Source of the DNA: Corynebacterium liangguodongii
Lineage (GTDB): Bacteria; Actinomycetota; Actinomycetes; Mycobacteriales; Mycobacteriaceae
Reading direction: 5' to 3'
Assembly: GCF_003070865.1 (NCBI RefSeq)
Contig: NZ_CP026948.1
Location: 248,001 to 312,000 of the forward strand
DNA length: 64,000 nucleotides
How positions within the stretch are numbered: the first letter of the stretch is position 1; every line of letters starts with the position of its first letter. Positions 1 through 8,088 of this stretch are shown one piece after another. The notes beneath the pieces were generated by a model that worked only from the letters and a program-made list of their open reading frames with translations, was not told the origin of the DNA and did not search any database. The translations under genes and the position numbers were made by a program.

Positions 1-240
1 CGCCTGGCGGACTACATCAACCTCGGCGAGCTGATGTGCATCGACGCGCTCGACCGCGACGAGTCCTGCGGTGCGCACTACCGCGATGACCACCTCACCG
101 AGGACGGCGAGGCGCAGCGTGACGACGACAACTGGTGCTTCGTCTCCGCCTGGGAGCCGGCGGGCAAGGACGCCTTCGTCCGCCACGCCGAGCCGCTCTA
201 CTTCGATTCGATCCCACTGATGGCAAGGAACTACAAGTAA
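1..240 (+). CDS. sdhA: Succinate dehydrogenase flavoprotein subunit, C-terminal end (partial)
   Basis: This is the last 79 codons of a reading frame that enters from the left edge and stops at TAA 238-240. The C-terminal segment has the Arg-rich, acidic composition and the SCGAHYR-type stretch of the SdhA capping/C-terminal region. It overlaps the sdhB start codon by one base (TAATG), which indicates translational coupling. SdhA carries FAD and oxidises succinate on the cytoplasmic side of the membrane. The identification rests largely on the adjoining sdhB, because the FAD-binding part lies outside the window. Confidence 0.9.
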   Translation, partial: RLADYINLGELMCIDALDRDESCGAHYRDDHLTEDGEAQRDDDNWCFVSAWEPAGKDAFVRHAEPLYFDSIPLMARNYK

Positions 241-989
241 TGAAACTGACACTTGAGATCTGGCGTCAGGCCGGACCCGATACTGAGGGAAGCTTTGAAA
301 CCGTCCAGGTAGACGACGCGGTGGAGCAGATGTCCATCCTCGAGCTCCTCGACCACGTGAACAACTCCTACGTCGAGCAGGGCAAGGAGCCGTTTACCTT
401 CGCCTCCGACTGCCGCGAAGGCATCTGCGGCACCTGCGGCGTCACCGTCAACGGGCGCCCCCACGGCGCGGGCCAGAACACGACCGCCTGCCTGCAGCGC
501 CTGTTCAACTACAAAGACGGCGACACTCTGCGCATCGAGCCGTTCCGCTCCGGAGCGTTCCCGGTGATCAAGGACCTCGCGGTCGATCGCTCGGCCCTCG
601 ACCGCGTCATGCAGCAGGGCGGCTACGTTTCCGTCGCAGCCGGCACGGCCCCGGACGCGGATACCCTCCACGTCAACCACCAGACGGCCGAGCTTGCGCT
701 CGACTACGCGGCCTGCATCGGCTGCGGCGCCTGCGTTGCCGCCTGCCCGAACGGTGCCGCCCACCTCTTTACCGGGGCGAAGCTCAAGCACCTCAAGCTG
801 CTTCCCCTGGGCAAGGAGGAGCGGGGCAAGCGCGCCCGGCAAATGGTCGACGAGCTAGAGACCACCTTCGGCCACTGCTCGCTCTTCGGCGAGTGCGCCG
901 ACGTATGCCCGGCGGGCATCCCGCTCGACGCGGTTGGCGCGATCAACGCCGAGCGTGCCCGCGCCGCATTCCGTGGCAAGGACGACTAG
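240..989 (+). CDS. sdhB: Succinate dehydrogenase iron-sulfur subunit
   Basis: SdhB passes electrons from the FAD of SdhA through three Fe-S clusters to the membrane anchor and menaquinone. The 249-residue protein shows the plant-ferredoxin [2Fe-2S] pattern (Cys58, Cys63, Cys66, Cys84) and two further cysteine groups (CIGCGACVAAC at 159-169; Cys213, Cys219, Cys223) for the [4Fe-4S] and [3Fe-4S] clusters. The length is normal for the family. The ATG overlaps the sdhA stop, so the two subunits are probably made in step. The Bacillus-like SdhCAB type is expected in corynebacteria; sdhC should lie upstream of the window. Confidence 0.97.
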   Translation: MKLTLEIWRQAGPDTEGSFETVQVDDAVEQMSILELLDHVNNSYVEQGKEPFTFASDCREGICGTCGVTVNGRPHGAGQNTTACLQRLFNYKDGDTLRIEPFRSGAFPVIKDLAVDRSALDRVMQQGGYVSVAAGTAPDADTLHVNHQTAELALDYAACIGCGACVAACPNGAAHLFTGAKLKHLKLLPLGKEERGKRARQMVDELETTFGHCSLFGECADVCPAGIPLDAVGAINAERARAAFRGKDD

Positions 990-990
990 G

Positions 991-1009
991 GCTGCCCTAT
1001 ACTGGCAGC
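991..1009 (+). terminator. Short stem-loop after sdhB
   Basis: GCTGCC (991-996) pairs with GGCAGC (1004-1009) around a 7-base loop directly after the sdhB stop codon. There is no clean T-run, so it may be an mRNA 3' end, an attenuating hairpin or chance. Confidence 0.3.
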
Positions 1010-1068
1010 GAGAATGTCATGATTTTGGGGCCCCACAGGGTGCCCCAACGAAGAGACAAGGAATCACC

Positions 1069-1440
1069 ATGGCTCACACTCACGAGTCGGTCGCGGACAT
1101 CCGCAGCGAGAGCTTCCCGCAATACCAGCAGAGCATCGAGGACTCCTACATCGATGGCTACGAGCCGGTCTCGCTCTCCGCGCCGCACTCTTCGCTCAAC
1201 ACCCACGCGATGTGGGTCGCTATGGGGCTTATCCTGGCAGCCCTCTTCGGCATCGGCTTGTCGGTGTGGGGTGCCGGTGCGCTCGTAGTCGGGATGGGTT
1301 CGGAGCCCAACATCGGCGCCAAGCTGCTCACGCTCGGGCTCATTGAGGTTGCCGTCACCTTGATCGGCGCCGCCGTTCTGATGACGATTGGGCGCCGCAA
1401 CTACCGCGCCTACCGCAAGCGCACCGGCCGCGTGAACTAG
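1069..1440 (+). CDS. Small membrane protein downstream of sdhCAB
   Basis: The protein has 123 residues. Its first 40 or so are hydrophilic (MAHTHESVADIRSE...), followed by two strongly hydrophobic segments at about residues 45-67 and 82-104 and a basic tail, so it is an integral membrane protein with two predicted helices. No enzymatic motif is visible. A protein of this kind follows sdhB in other corynebacteria, as far as I recall; a link to succinate dehydrogenase is inferred only from position. The ATG at 1069 was chosen because an in-frame upstream ATG at 934 would overlap sdhB by more than 50 bases. Confidence 0.75.
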   Translation: MAHTHESVADIRSESFPQYQQSIEDSYIDGYEPVSLSAPHSSLNTHAMWVAMGLILAALFGIGLSVWGAGALVVGMGSEPNIGAKLLTLGLIEVAVTLIGAAVLMTIGRRNYRAYRKRTGRVN

Positions 1441-1470
1441 CCCGACGGCCGACCTGCTTTAATCGAGGGC

Positions 1471-2748
1471 ATGTCGAGACACGAGAGCGCCCCCGCCGTA
1501 ACGGACGCGCAGCGGCGTAAGGCCTTGCGCGTGCACAAGGGCGTCGCCACGAGTCTGCTCGGCGTGATGGCCGCGATCTTCTTGTCCTGCTCCTGGTGGC
1601 AGTCGACCGGCGAGGCGCCGGCGTGGGCGGGCTACGTCCGCGCCGCCGCCGAGGCCGGCATGGTCGGCGGCTTGGCGGACTGGTTCGCAGTGACCGCGCT
1701 CTTCCGCCACCCTCTCGGCCTGCCCATCCCGCACACCGCGATCATCCCGCGCAGGAAGGATCAGGTGGCCGGGGCGCTGAGCGATTTCGTCAGCGAGAAC
1801 TTCCTCAACGCGCAGACCATCACGGATAAGGTCGCGCAGGCGGAGGTGCCGCGCCGCGTCGGGCTGTGGCTCGAGCGCGAGGACAACGCCGAGCTCGTCT
1901 CCGCGCACGCGGGCTCACTCGCCGCGCGCATCGTGGCCTCGATCGACCCGGAAGAGGCACGGCGCATCATCGACCGCCAGGTCATCGACCGCGTGGCGGA
2001 GCCGGAGTGGGGCCCCCACCTCGGCCGCGCCCTCGACGGGCTCATTGCGGACGGCAAGGTCGAGCCCGTGATCGACGACGTCATCTCGTGGGCGAGGCGC
2101 AAGGTCGCGGGAATGGAGGACAGCGTCATCGAGATGATCGATGAGCGCATGCCGCGCTGGGCGCCCCAGTTTGCCAAGGACCTCGTCGGCGAGCGCGTCT
2201 ACCGGGAACTGGTGAGCTTCATGCGGGAGATCGACACCGACCCCAACCACGAGGCGAGGCTCGCGCTGCGGCGCCAGATCGCCGGCTTCGCGCGGGATCT
2301 GCAGCACGACGCCGCCACGATCGCGCGCGTCGAGGCGATCAAGGCGGATGTCATGGGGTCGAAGGCGGTCACCTCCGCTTCGGCGGGAATCTGGGAGAGG
2401 GCATCGCGCTCGCTTATCGACGCCGCCGGCGAGCCCTCCTCGGCACTTCGGCGCAAGCTGGTGGAGCTGTGCCTGACCTGGGGCAGCAGGCTCGCCCACG
2501 ACCCGCAGGTCCAGGCCGCCGCGCAGCGCCGCCTGGGCGTGGCCACCCGCTACCTCGCGGAGAACGGCGCGGGAGAAATCGTCGGGATTATCTCCGAGAC
2601 GATCCAGCGCTGGGACGGCCAGGAGGCGGCCGAGAAGATCGAGCTCATGGCCGGCAAGGACCTCCAATTCATCCGCCTCAACGGGACGATCGTCGGCGCG
2701 CTCGCGGGGCTGGTCATCTACTCTCTCTCCCGCGCACTGTTTTTCTAG
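1471..2748 (+). CDS. DUF445 family membrane-associated protein
   Basis: The 425-residue protein has a hydrophobic segment near residues 25-45, a glycine-rich stretch ending in GLADWFAVTALFRHPLGLPIPHT, a long helical charged middle region, and a final hydrophobic helix (GTIVGALAGLVIYSLSRALFF) at the C-terminus. This N- and C-terminal anchoring with the conserved ADWFAV...FRHPLGLPIPHTAIIP block is typical of the DUF445/YheB group. The biochemical function of the family is not established. It stands alone with a short upstream gap; no operon partner is evident. Confidence 0.85.
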   Translation: MSRHESAPAVTDAQRRKALRVHKGVATSLLGVMAAIFLSCSWWQSTGEAPAWAGYVRAAAEAGMVGGLADWFAVTALFRHPLGLPIPHTAIIPRRKDQVAGALSDFVSENFLNAQTITDKVAQAEVPRRVGLWLEREDNAELVSAHAGSLAARIVASIDPEEARRIIDRQVIDRVAEPEWGPHLGRALDGLIADGKVEPVIDDVISWARRKVAGMEDSVIEMIDERMPRWAPQFAKDLVGERVYRELVSFMREIDTDPNHEARLALRRQIAGFARDLQHDAATIARVEAIKADVMGSKAVTSASAGIWERASRSLIDAAGEPSSALRRKLVELCLTWGSRLAHDPQVQAAAQRRLGVATRYLAENGAGEIVGIISETIQRWDGQEAAEKIELMAGKDLQFIRLNGTIVGALAGLVIYSLSRALFF

Positions 2749-2822
2749 GCCGACTCGATAAGACTCGATAAGATAGGCGGCGGCACAGCCACCCACGAAT
2801 GACGAGGAGGATCGTCACACCC

Positions 2823-3137
2823 ATGGATCCCGCAAGCCTAGGCCTCATCGGCCTGATCCTGGCCGTTCCGGCCATTGCCCGCAACGCCTTGTTCGCCGCG
2901 GTCGCCATCGCCGGGCTTATCGCCGCCTTTTTGATCGCCACCACGCGTGACGACGCCTTCGAGGCGGCGGGTCGGCAGAGCAAGTGGGCGTGGGTCGCCA
3001 TCGTCGTGATGTCTGCGGCGGTATGCCTGCTGCGGATGCCCTTCTTGTCGTGGTTCGGCGTGGTGGCGATCGGCCTCTACTACTTCGACGTGCGCCCTGC
3101 GCTCATCAACATCATCCGCGGCAACTCGGGCTGGTAG
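2823..3137 (+). CDS. DUF2516 family small membrane protein
   Basis: The protein has 104 residues with about three hydrophobic segments and ends FDVRPALINIIRGNSGW, features of the actinobacterial DUF2516 family. Function is unknown. The ATG at 2823 is preferred over the in-frame start at 2799 because an AGGAGG at 2805-2810 lies twelve bases upstream of it. The DeoC-like gene begins six bases after its stop, suggesting cotranscription. Confidence 0.8.
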   Translation: MDPASLGLIGLILAVPAIARNALFAAVAIAGLIAAFLIATTRDDAFEAAGRQSKWAWVAIVVMSAAVCLLRMPFLSWFGVVAIGLYYFDVRPALINIIRGNSGW

Positions 3138-3143
3138 GAGCGC

Positions 3144-3692
3144 GTGGACGATATCGAGTGGCTGGCCACCCGCAGGGGGCGTCTCGCGCTGCGGGGCAGT
3201 GCGGTTGATGGTCTCCCCGGCTCCGCGGGCGTCGTCGTCGAGCCGACGCGGGTCGCTGCCGCGGCGCGTCTCGGTGTTCCCGTTATCGCTGTGGTCGGCC
3301 TGCCCGACGGACGGCACCACAGCGTGATCAAGGCGGCCGAGGCGCGTCTCGCCGTCGAGATGGGCGCAGACGAGATCTGGCTCGCGATCGACGCCGATGC
3401 CGCGGGCGAGAACGCGGTGCTTGCGGACGCGATTGCGGTGCGCCAGGCGGTCGAGGCACCCGCCCGGCTGGGCCTCATCCACGCGGGGAGGCCGGAGGTC
3501 GTGCGCGCCGGGGAGCTGCTCGGGGCGGACGTGTTGGTGTGCGAGGCCGGCCACGAGCTGCCGCGCACCTCGCTCGAACTCGCGCTCTGGGGGCTCGGGG
3601 AGGGCATTGACGCCGCCGTTGACGCCCTCGCCGCGGGCGCGAGCCGAGTCTTTAGCGGGACTGGGCTGATCCCGCCAGCTCGTCGAGGTTGA
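3144..3692 (+). CDS. DeoC-like protein lacking aldolase catalytic residues
   Basis: The GTG-started 182-residue protein aligns by eye with deoxyribose-phosphate aldolase: VIAVVGLPDG matches the VVGFPLG strand, EARLAVEMGADEIWLAID matches the EAVADGADEIDMVID region, and AAGASRVFSGTG resembles the terminal phosphate-binding GASRxGTSSG loop. The residues needed for Schiff-base chemistry are absent: the Asp of DEID is Trp, the FVKTSTG lysine position reads VLVCEAGH, and the KASGG lysine is not found. It is about 40 residues shorter than usual DeoC. A catalytic role in deoxyribose-5-phosphate cleavage is therefore unlikely. Its 3' end overlaps the convergent LmeA-like gene by 41 bases. Confidence 0.7.
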   Translation: MDDIEWLATRRGRLALRGSAVDGLPGSAGVVVEPTRVAAAARLGVPVIAVVGLPDGRHHSVIKAAEARLAVEMGADEIWLAIDADAAGENAVLADAIAVRQAVEAPARLGLIHAGRPEVVRAGELLGADVLVCEAGHELPRTSLELALWGLGEGIDAAVDALAAGASRVFSGTGLIPPARRG

Positions 3693-4434
3693 CCTCCTCG
3701 CCGGCGAGGGTGACACGCAGGCCGCCCTCGATGGTGGTGATGTCCCTGACCCGGAGATTGCCGAAAACGGCCTGCCGCATCCCCTCCTGCAGGGCCTCGG
3801 AGATCTTCTCCGCGGCCCCGCCGGGCAGGTCGATGCCGAAGAGGCGGGTCGCGTCGACGTCGAAGGTCGCCTGACCGTTTTCCGTGCGGGGGTGGAGGTC
3901 GAGGGCAGCGACGCCCTCGGTGAACGTGATTGAAATCGTCCCGGCGGCGGCGTTCGTCTTCACCTCGGAGACGCTCACGAAGTTCTCCAGCAGCTTCGGC
4001 GAAAGCCCGGTATCGCCCAGCGCTTGGCGCATCTGCTGCTGCAAGATCTCCTGGATGAACGAGTCGGGCACCACCGTGGCCAGGTCCATGGACTCCGCGA
4101 CCGCGCCGGCGTCGGTCTGGCGCAGGTCCCTCAGGTTGACCGTGGCGGCGGGGGTTCCGGTGTAGCCGTCCTCGTTGAGCGCGAGTGTCGAGGGGATGGC
4201 CGCGGTGAGCTCGGGGACCTTGCTGGTCAGGAGCCCGAAGGTCAGCGGGGAATGCCCGAAGGAGACCTGCGCGTGCTCGGAGGCCGGAAGATCGACGGCG
4301 GCGGCGATCTCCGTCTCGATGCGGCGCGAGAGGTAGGCCCGCAGGCCAAACTCCGCGACGATGGCGGTAACAACGAGGACAGCGAGCACGCCGACGAAGA
4401 TCTTCCACGCGAGCGAGCCGTTGGTTTTTGTCAT
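3652..4434 (-). CDS. LmeA-like phospholipid-binding protein (DUF2993)
   Basis: The 260-residue protein starts with a basic tail and one hydrophobic helix (about residues 9-27) that would anchor or export it, followed by an extracytoplasmic domain rich in beta-strand-type sequence. The pattern matches the DUF2993/LmeA family, which in mycobacteria binds phospholipid and affects lipomannan elongation. The role here is inferred from the family only. The gene ends inside the DeoC-like gene on the other strand and starts eight bases downstream of the methyltransferase stop, so it is probably cotranscribed with that gene. Confidence 0.75.
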   Translation of the reverse strand: MTKTNGSLAWKIFVGVLAVLVVTAIVAEFGLRAYLSRRIETEIAAAVDLPASEHAQVSFGHSPLTFGLLTSKVPELTAAIPSTLALNEDGYTGTPAATVNLRDLRQTDAGAVAESMDLATVVPDSFIQEILQQQMRQALGDTGLSPKLLENFVSVSEVKTNAAAGTISITFTEGVAALDLHPRTENGQATFDVDATRLFGIDLPGGAAEKISEALQEGMRQAVFGNLRVRDITTIEGGLRVTLAGEEVNLDELAGSAQSR

Positions 4435-4441
4435 GGGGACA

Positions 4442-5263
4442 TCATACGTCCCAGTCGCGGGGCGAGACGTCTTCCCAGTTGATTGTCAACGTGTTATCGC
4501 GCAGCCGGCGGCGTACGGGCGCGAGCCCCCAGCCCTCGCGGATCAGCTCGGCGTGGGCGTGCCGCCACCGCACCCGGGGCCCGTGCGGGGCCCACCCTGC
4601 GGCGCGCTCCCAGGCCTCGTCGGCGGCGGCGAGCAGCGCGTGGATCGCCTCCCCTGGCACGTTGTTGTGGATGAGCGCCTTGGGCAGGCGCTCGGCGAGA
4701 TCGGAGGGGCGCTGCGCGTCGTGGGGGTCCCAGGCCAGGGTGAGGGTGCGCGGCCCGGTGGCGTCGAGAAGCACCCAAGCCGCGCGCCGGCCGAGCTCGT
4801 CGCACGTGCCCTCGATGAACAGCCCGCCCGGCGCAAGGCGTGAGGTGACCGCCTCCCACATCGGGGCGACGTCGGCGACGTCGTACTGCCGCAGCACGTT
4901 GAAGGCGCGAACGAGGTGCGGCGTGTAGCCCGCCAGCTCGAAGCCGCCGAGCTCGAAGCGCACCCCGTCGCGCGGCGGGAGGACCCGCTCCGGGTGGATC
5001 TCCAAGCCGACAACCTCGACCGCGGGGTTGATCTGGCGCAGCCACCGCGCCCACTCGACCGTCGTGGTGTGGGAGGCGCCGTAGCCGACGTCGATCGCGA
5101 GCGGGCGCGGGGTGGAGCGCAGCACCTCTTGGGCCCCCGCGTGGTAGCGCACCCAGCGGTCGCAGCGCCGAAGGCGGTTGACCCCGGTGGTGCCGCGGGT
5201 GATAACGCCAAAGGGCCGATCCCGCCCGTACTGCGCGCGCAGGTTATGGGCATGATCGGCCAT
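4442..5263 (-). CDS. Class I SAM-dependent methyltransferase, probable
   Basis: The 273-residue protein contains a Rossmann-type methyltransferase core: AIDVGYGASHTTTVEWA at about residues 56-72 is the SAM-binding motif I, followed by EVVGLEIHPERV (motif II acidic loop) and RYDVADVAPMWEAV. The substrate cannot be read from the sequence. The N-terminal basic segment (RRCDRWVRY) might contact RNA or another polyanion, but that is speculative. It sits between a DUF2505 protein and the LmeA-like gene on the same strand. Confidence 0.75.
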   Translation of the reverse strand: MADHAHNLRAQYGRDRPFGVITRGTTGVNRLRRCDRWVRYHAGAQEVLRSTPRPLAIDVGYGASHTTTVEWARWLRQINPAVEVVGLEIHPERVLPPRDGVRFELGGFELAGYTPHLVRAFNVLRQYDVADVAPMWEAVTSRLAPGGLFIEGTCDELGRRAAWVLLDATGPRTLTLAWDPHDAQRPSDLAERLPKALIHNNVPGEAIHALLAAADEAWERAAGWAPHGPRVRWRHAHAELIREGWGLAPVRRRLRDNTLTINWEDVSPRDWDV

Positions 5264-5281
5264 GAGGGAGGGGGGATGAAT

Positions 5282-5773
5282 CTAGAGGTTTTCGGTGATC
5301 CACTGCTCGGTGAGCTTGGCCTCGTTGGAGAAGATCTCCTCGAGCGCCTCGCCGACCTTGGGCTCGAGCGCCGCGCCCATGAACGGGATGTTCACCTTCG
5401 CCTCGTTGGCGTAGCTCAGGGTGGTGGCCCCGTCGGACTCGCCAAGCGTGATCTCGCCGTTGAAGTCGACGGGGGTGCCCTTGACGTCGCCGACGTAGTC
5501 GTAGGTGGATCCCTCGCCCTCGAGCCCGCCGAGGTTGACGGTGCGCTTGAGCTTCAGGTCGGCGGAAATCATCGCCTGCGCGGCCTCGGGGAGGATGGAC
5601 TTGGGCAGGATCTCGAAGAGAACGGCGGTCGTGCCGTCGAATTCGGCAAGCGTTCCGGGCTCCGGGGAGAGGTTCGCGGCGATGAACTCCCAGTATTCCT
5701 TGGTGGCGAATGCCTGGCGGACCTTCTCTGCGGGGTGGTTGACGGTTACGGTGACGTCGCTATGTGCAGTCAT
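5282..5773 (-). CDS. DUF2505 domain protein
   Basis: The 163-residue protein resembles the actinobacterial DUF2505 family, a START/SRPBCC-like fold predicted to hold a hydrophobic ligand. It has the opening HPAEKVRQAFATKEYWE and alternating strand-like segments, with no signal peptide or membrane helix. Ligand and role are unknown. It is divergent from murB, with only 24 bases between the two starts, so the promoters must overlap. Confidence 0.8.
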   Translation of the reverse strand: MTAHSDVTVTVNHPAEKVRQAFATKEYWEFIAANLSPEPGTLAEFDGTTAVLFEILPKSILPEAAQAMISADLKLKRTVNLGGLEGEGSTYDYVGDVKGTPVDFNGEITLGESDGATTLSYANEAKVNIPFMGAALEPKVGEALEEIFSNEAKLTEQWITENL

Positions 5774-5797
5774 GCCCTACAGACTACCGTTTAAGGG

Positions 5798-6805
5798 GTG
5801 TCCACTTCATCTTTCTCGGCCCTGACCACGCTGCGCGTCGGCGGTACCCCGCGCGACGTTGTGACCTGCACGAGCGCCGGCGAGCTGGCGGATACGGTCG
5901 CCGGGCTCGACGCGGCCGGGAGCAGCCTGCTTATCGTCGGCGGCGGCTCCAACCTGCTCGTCGCCGACGGGCCGTTAGAGCTCACCGCCGTCGTCGCCGC
6001 TAACGAGGGCATCGCGCTTATCGACGCCACAACGATCCGCGCCGGAGCGGGAGCCGTGTGGGACGATGTCGTCTCCTTCGCCGTCGAGCACGGCCTGGCC
6101 GGCATCGAGGCGCTCAGCGGAATCCCCGGCTCCGCCGGGGCGACCCCGGTGCAAAACGTCGGGGCGTACGGGGCGGAGGTGGCCGACGTGCTGACCCGCG
6201 TGCGCCTGTGGAACCGCGAAACCGGCGTCGACGAGTGGGTGCCCGCCGACTCGCTGGATCTGGCGTACCGCTATTCCAACCTCAAGTTCACCTCCCGCGC
6301 GGTGGTGCTCGAGATCGAACTGCAGCTCGCGGCCCGCGAGCTCTCCGCGCCGCTGCGCCACCTCGGCGGCGAGCGGCTGCCGCTCGCGCAGGCGCGCGAG
6401 AACATCCTTGCCACCCGCCGGGCGAAGGGCATGGTGCTCGACGCCGCAGACCACGACACGTGGTCCGCCGGGTCCTTTTTCACCAACCCGGTGGTGCCCC
6501 CCGAGGCGGCCGACAGGGTCGCTGACCTGGTGGGGGAGGAGGGGATGCCGCGCTACCCGCAGCCCGACGGGCGGGTAAAGCTCTCCGCGGCCTGGCTCAT
6601 CGAGCGCGCCGGGTTCCCCCGGGGCTACCCGGGCGAGGGCGCCCCGGCCCGGCTGAGCACGAAGCACACCCTGGCGCTGACGAACAGGGGCGGGGCCCGG
6701 GCCGCCGACATCGTCGAGCTGGCGCGGGAGGTGCGCGGGGGCGTCGCCAAGAAATTTGGCGTCACCCTCGAGCCCGAGCCCGTGTGGGTCGGGGTCGAGA
6801 TCTAG
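5798..6805 (+). CDS. murB: UDP-N-acetylmuramate dehydrogenase
   Basis: MurB reduces UDP-GlcNAc-enolpyruvate to UDP-MurNAc with NADPH and FAD in cytoplasmic peptidoglycan precursor synthesis. The 335-residue protein shows the FAD-binding GGGSNLLVAD, the SGIPGSAGATPVQNVGAYG block, the YRYSNLKF motif, and SAGSFFTNPVV with the catalytic serine. The C-terminus carries the AAWLIERAG...STKHTLALTN segment and the closing EPEPVWVG. It starts with GTG at 5798. The 3' end overlaps the convergent hypothetical gene by four bases. Confidence 0.97.
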   Translation: MSTSSFSALTTLRVGGTPRDVVTCTSAGELADTVAGLDAAGSSLLIVGGGSNLLVADGPLELTAVVAANEGIALIDATTIRAGAGAVWDDVVSFAVEHGLAGIEALSGIPGSAGATPVQNVGAYGAEVADVLTRVRLWNRETGVDEWVPADSLDLAYRYSNLKFTSRAVVLEIELQLAARELSAPLRHLGGERLPLAQARENILATRRAKGMVLDAADHDTWSAGSFFTNPVVPPEAADRVADLVGEEGMPRYPQPDGRVKLSAAWLIERAGFPRGYPGEGAPARLSTKHTLALTNRGGARAADIVELAREVRGGVAKKFGVTLEPEPVWVGVEI

Positions 6806-7974
6806 CGCGCGGCCTTTTCCTCGGGGCGCACCTTCCACGACACCGGCGACAGCGTCGAGTAGTTCTTGCTGGCGTTGGTGCTCACGATCACCTCGCCGCC
6901 GCTGATCGCCGGGCGGGCGACGCTGGCGCAGTACTCCACGGGCGCCTGGCTACCCGGCTCGGCAGAGAGGAAATCCTGCGACTTGTACGACATGTTGAGC
7001 CGGGTGCCGTCGGGCAGGGTGAGCACCACATTCGGCGCACTCGGGCTAAAATCTCGGTCGCCCACGCCAGACTCTGCCGAGCCGACGCCGGGGGTCTTCT
7101 TGGTCTCGCTGAGCCACTTCTTCGCCGCGGCGTCGTAGTCGCCCATCGTCACGGTCGCGTTCGCGCAGTAGCGGATGGATTGTTGCTCTTCTTTGGCGCT
7201 CACGGAGGTGATGGTCATGGTGCTCTTGTCGTGGTCGTCGAGCTCCAGCTCAGCGGTGGCGCCCGCAGCCAGCGCCGAACCGCTCAGGGGGTCGTAGACG
7301 TCGTTAGACAAGGCCAGCACGGTGCTGCCGGGGTCGGTGTACGACCGCGTGGATTCGTGCTGGCTGGCCAGGTTGTTGAGCTGGACCGCCAACGGGCGCA
7401 GCGTGTCGCACCCGGCCGGGGTGCCCAGGGTGAGCCCCTCGAGCGCGTACGCCTCGCTGTACATGACGCACACCAGGCCGTCCCTGTCGTAGAAGAACTT
7501 CGTGGGGTCCTCAGGCGCCTCGGGGCGTTGCTCGCTGGCCATCCAGCCCTCGAGCCCCTCGCCCGTCAGCGCGGCGGGGGCGGGCTGGAGGTTGCCCTTC
7601 GCGGCGGTGTTGTCCATCGCGACGACGATGGGGGCCTTGACCCCGGCAGACGTGGCGTAGCCCGTGCACAGGTTGTTCTCGGCATCGAGGCTGACGTCCG
7701 AAATCCCGATCGAGGCGTAGAACTCCTCGCCGAGGTCGCAGGTGCCGATCCTGTCGCCGGCGAACACCCGGGCAACCTCCTCGTCGTCCCAGCCCAACGG
7801 GCCTTTCGCGCCGGGCCACACGTGCCGGATTGCGATCACAGTGACGACGACGGCGACGACCGCGACAATGGCCGCGAAAATGACGGTGGCCTTCCTCACA
7901 CCGCCCCGAGGCGTGCTGTGGCTTGGTTGGTTCAGAGGGGGCTCGATAGCACCCCAGTCGTAATGCGTGGACAA
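6802..7974 (-). CDS. Membrane-anchored extracytoplasmic protein of unknown function
   Basis: The 390-residue protein has a short hydrophilic N-terminus, a hydrophobic helix at about residues 29-50, and a large domain likely to lie outside the membrane. Cysteines are spaced across the domain (for example IGTCDLGEE, NLCTGYAT, GLVCVMYSE, PAGCDTLRP, IRYCANATV, PVEYCASVA), which suggests disulfides. I recognise no catalytic motif and cannot assign a family. It overlaps the murB stop by four bases. The 114-base gap to the next gene holds its likely upstream region and no other feature that I can see. Confidence 0.75.
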   Translation of the reverse strand: MSTHYDWGAIEPPLNQPSHSTPRGGVRKATVIFAAIVAVVAVVVTVIAIRHVWPGAKGPLGWDDEEVARVFAGDRIGTCDLGEEFYASIGISDVSLDAENNLCTGYATSAGVKAPIVVAMDNTAAKGNLQPAPAALTGEGLEGWMASEQRPEAPEDPTKFFYDRDGLVCVMYSEAYALEGLTLGTPAGCDTLRPLAVQLNNLASQHESTRSYTDPGSTVLALSNDVYDPLSGSALAAGATAELELDDHDKSTMTITSVSAKEEQQSIRYCANATVTMGDYDAAAKKWLSETKKTPGVGSAESGVGDRDFSPSAPNVVLTLPDGTRLNMSYKSQDFLSAEPGSQAPVEYCASVARPAISGGEVIVSTNASKNYSTLSPVSWKVRPEEKAAR

Positions 7975-8088
7975 GTTCTTCCCACTTTCGCTTCTTCGTA
8001 CTGGCTTGGCTACGTCGTCGACGCTAGCCGGCCTGCGCGCGGGAAGTGTTCCGGCGTGGGGAGAGGTCCCCGGGGAGGAGGAGCTGGT

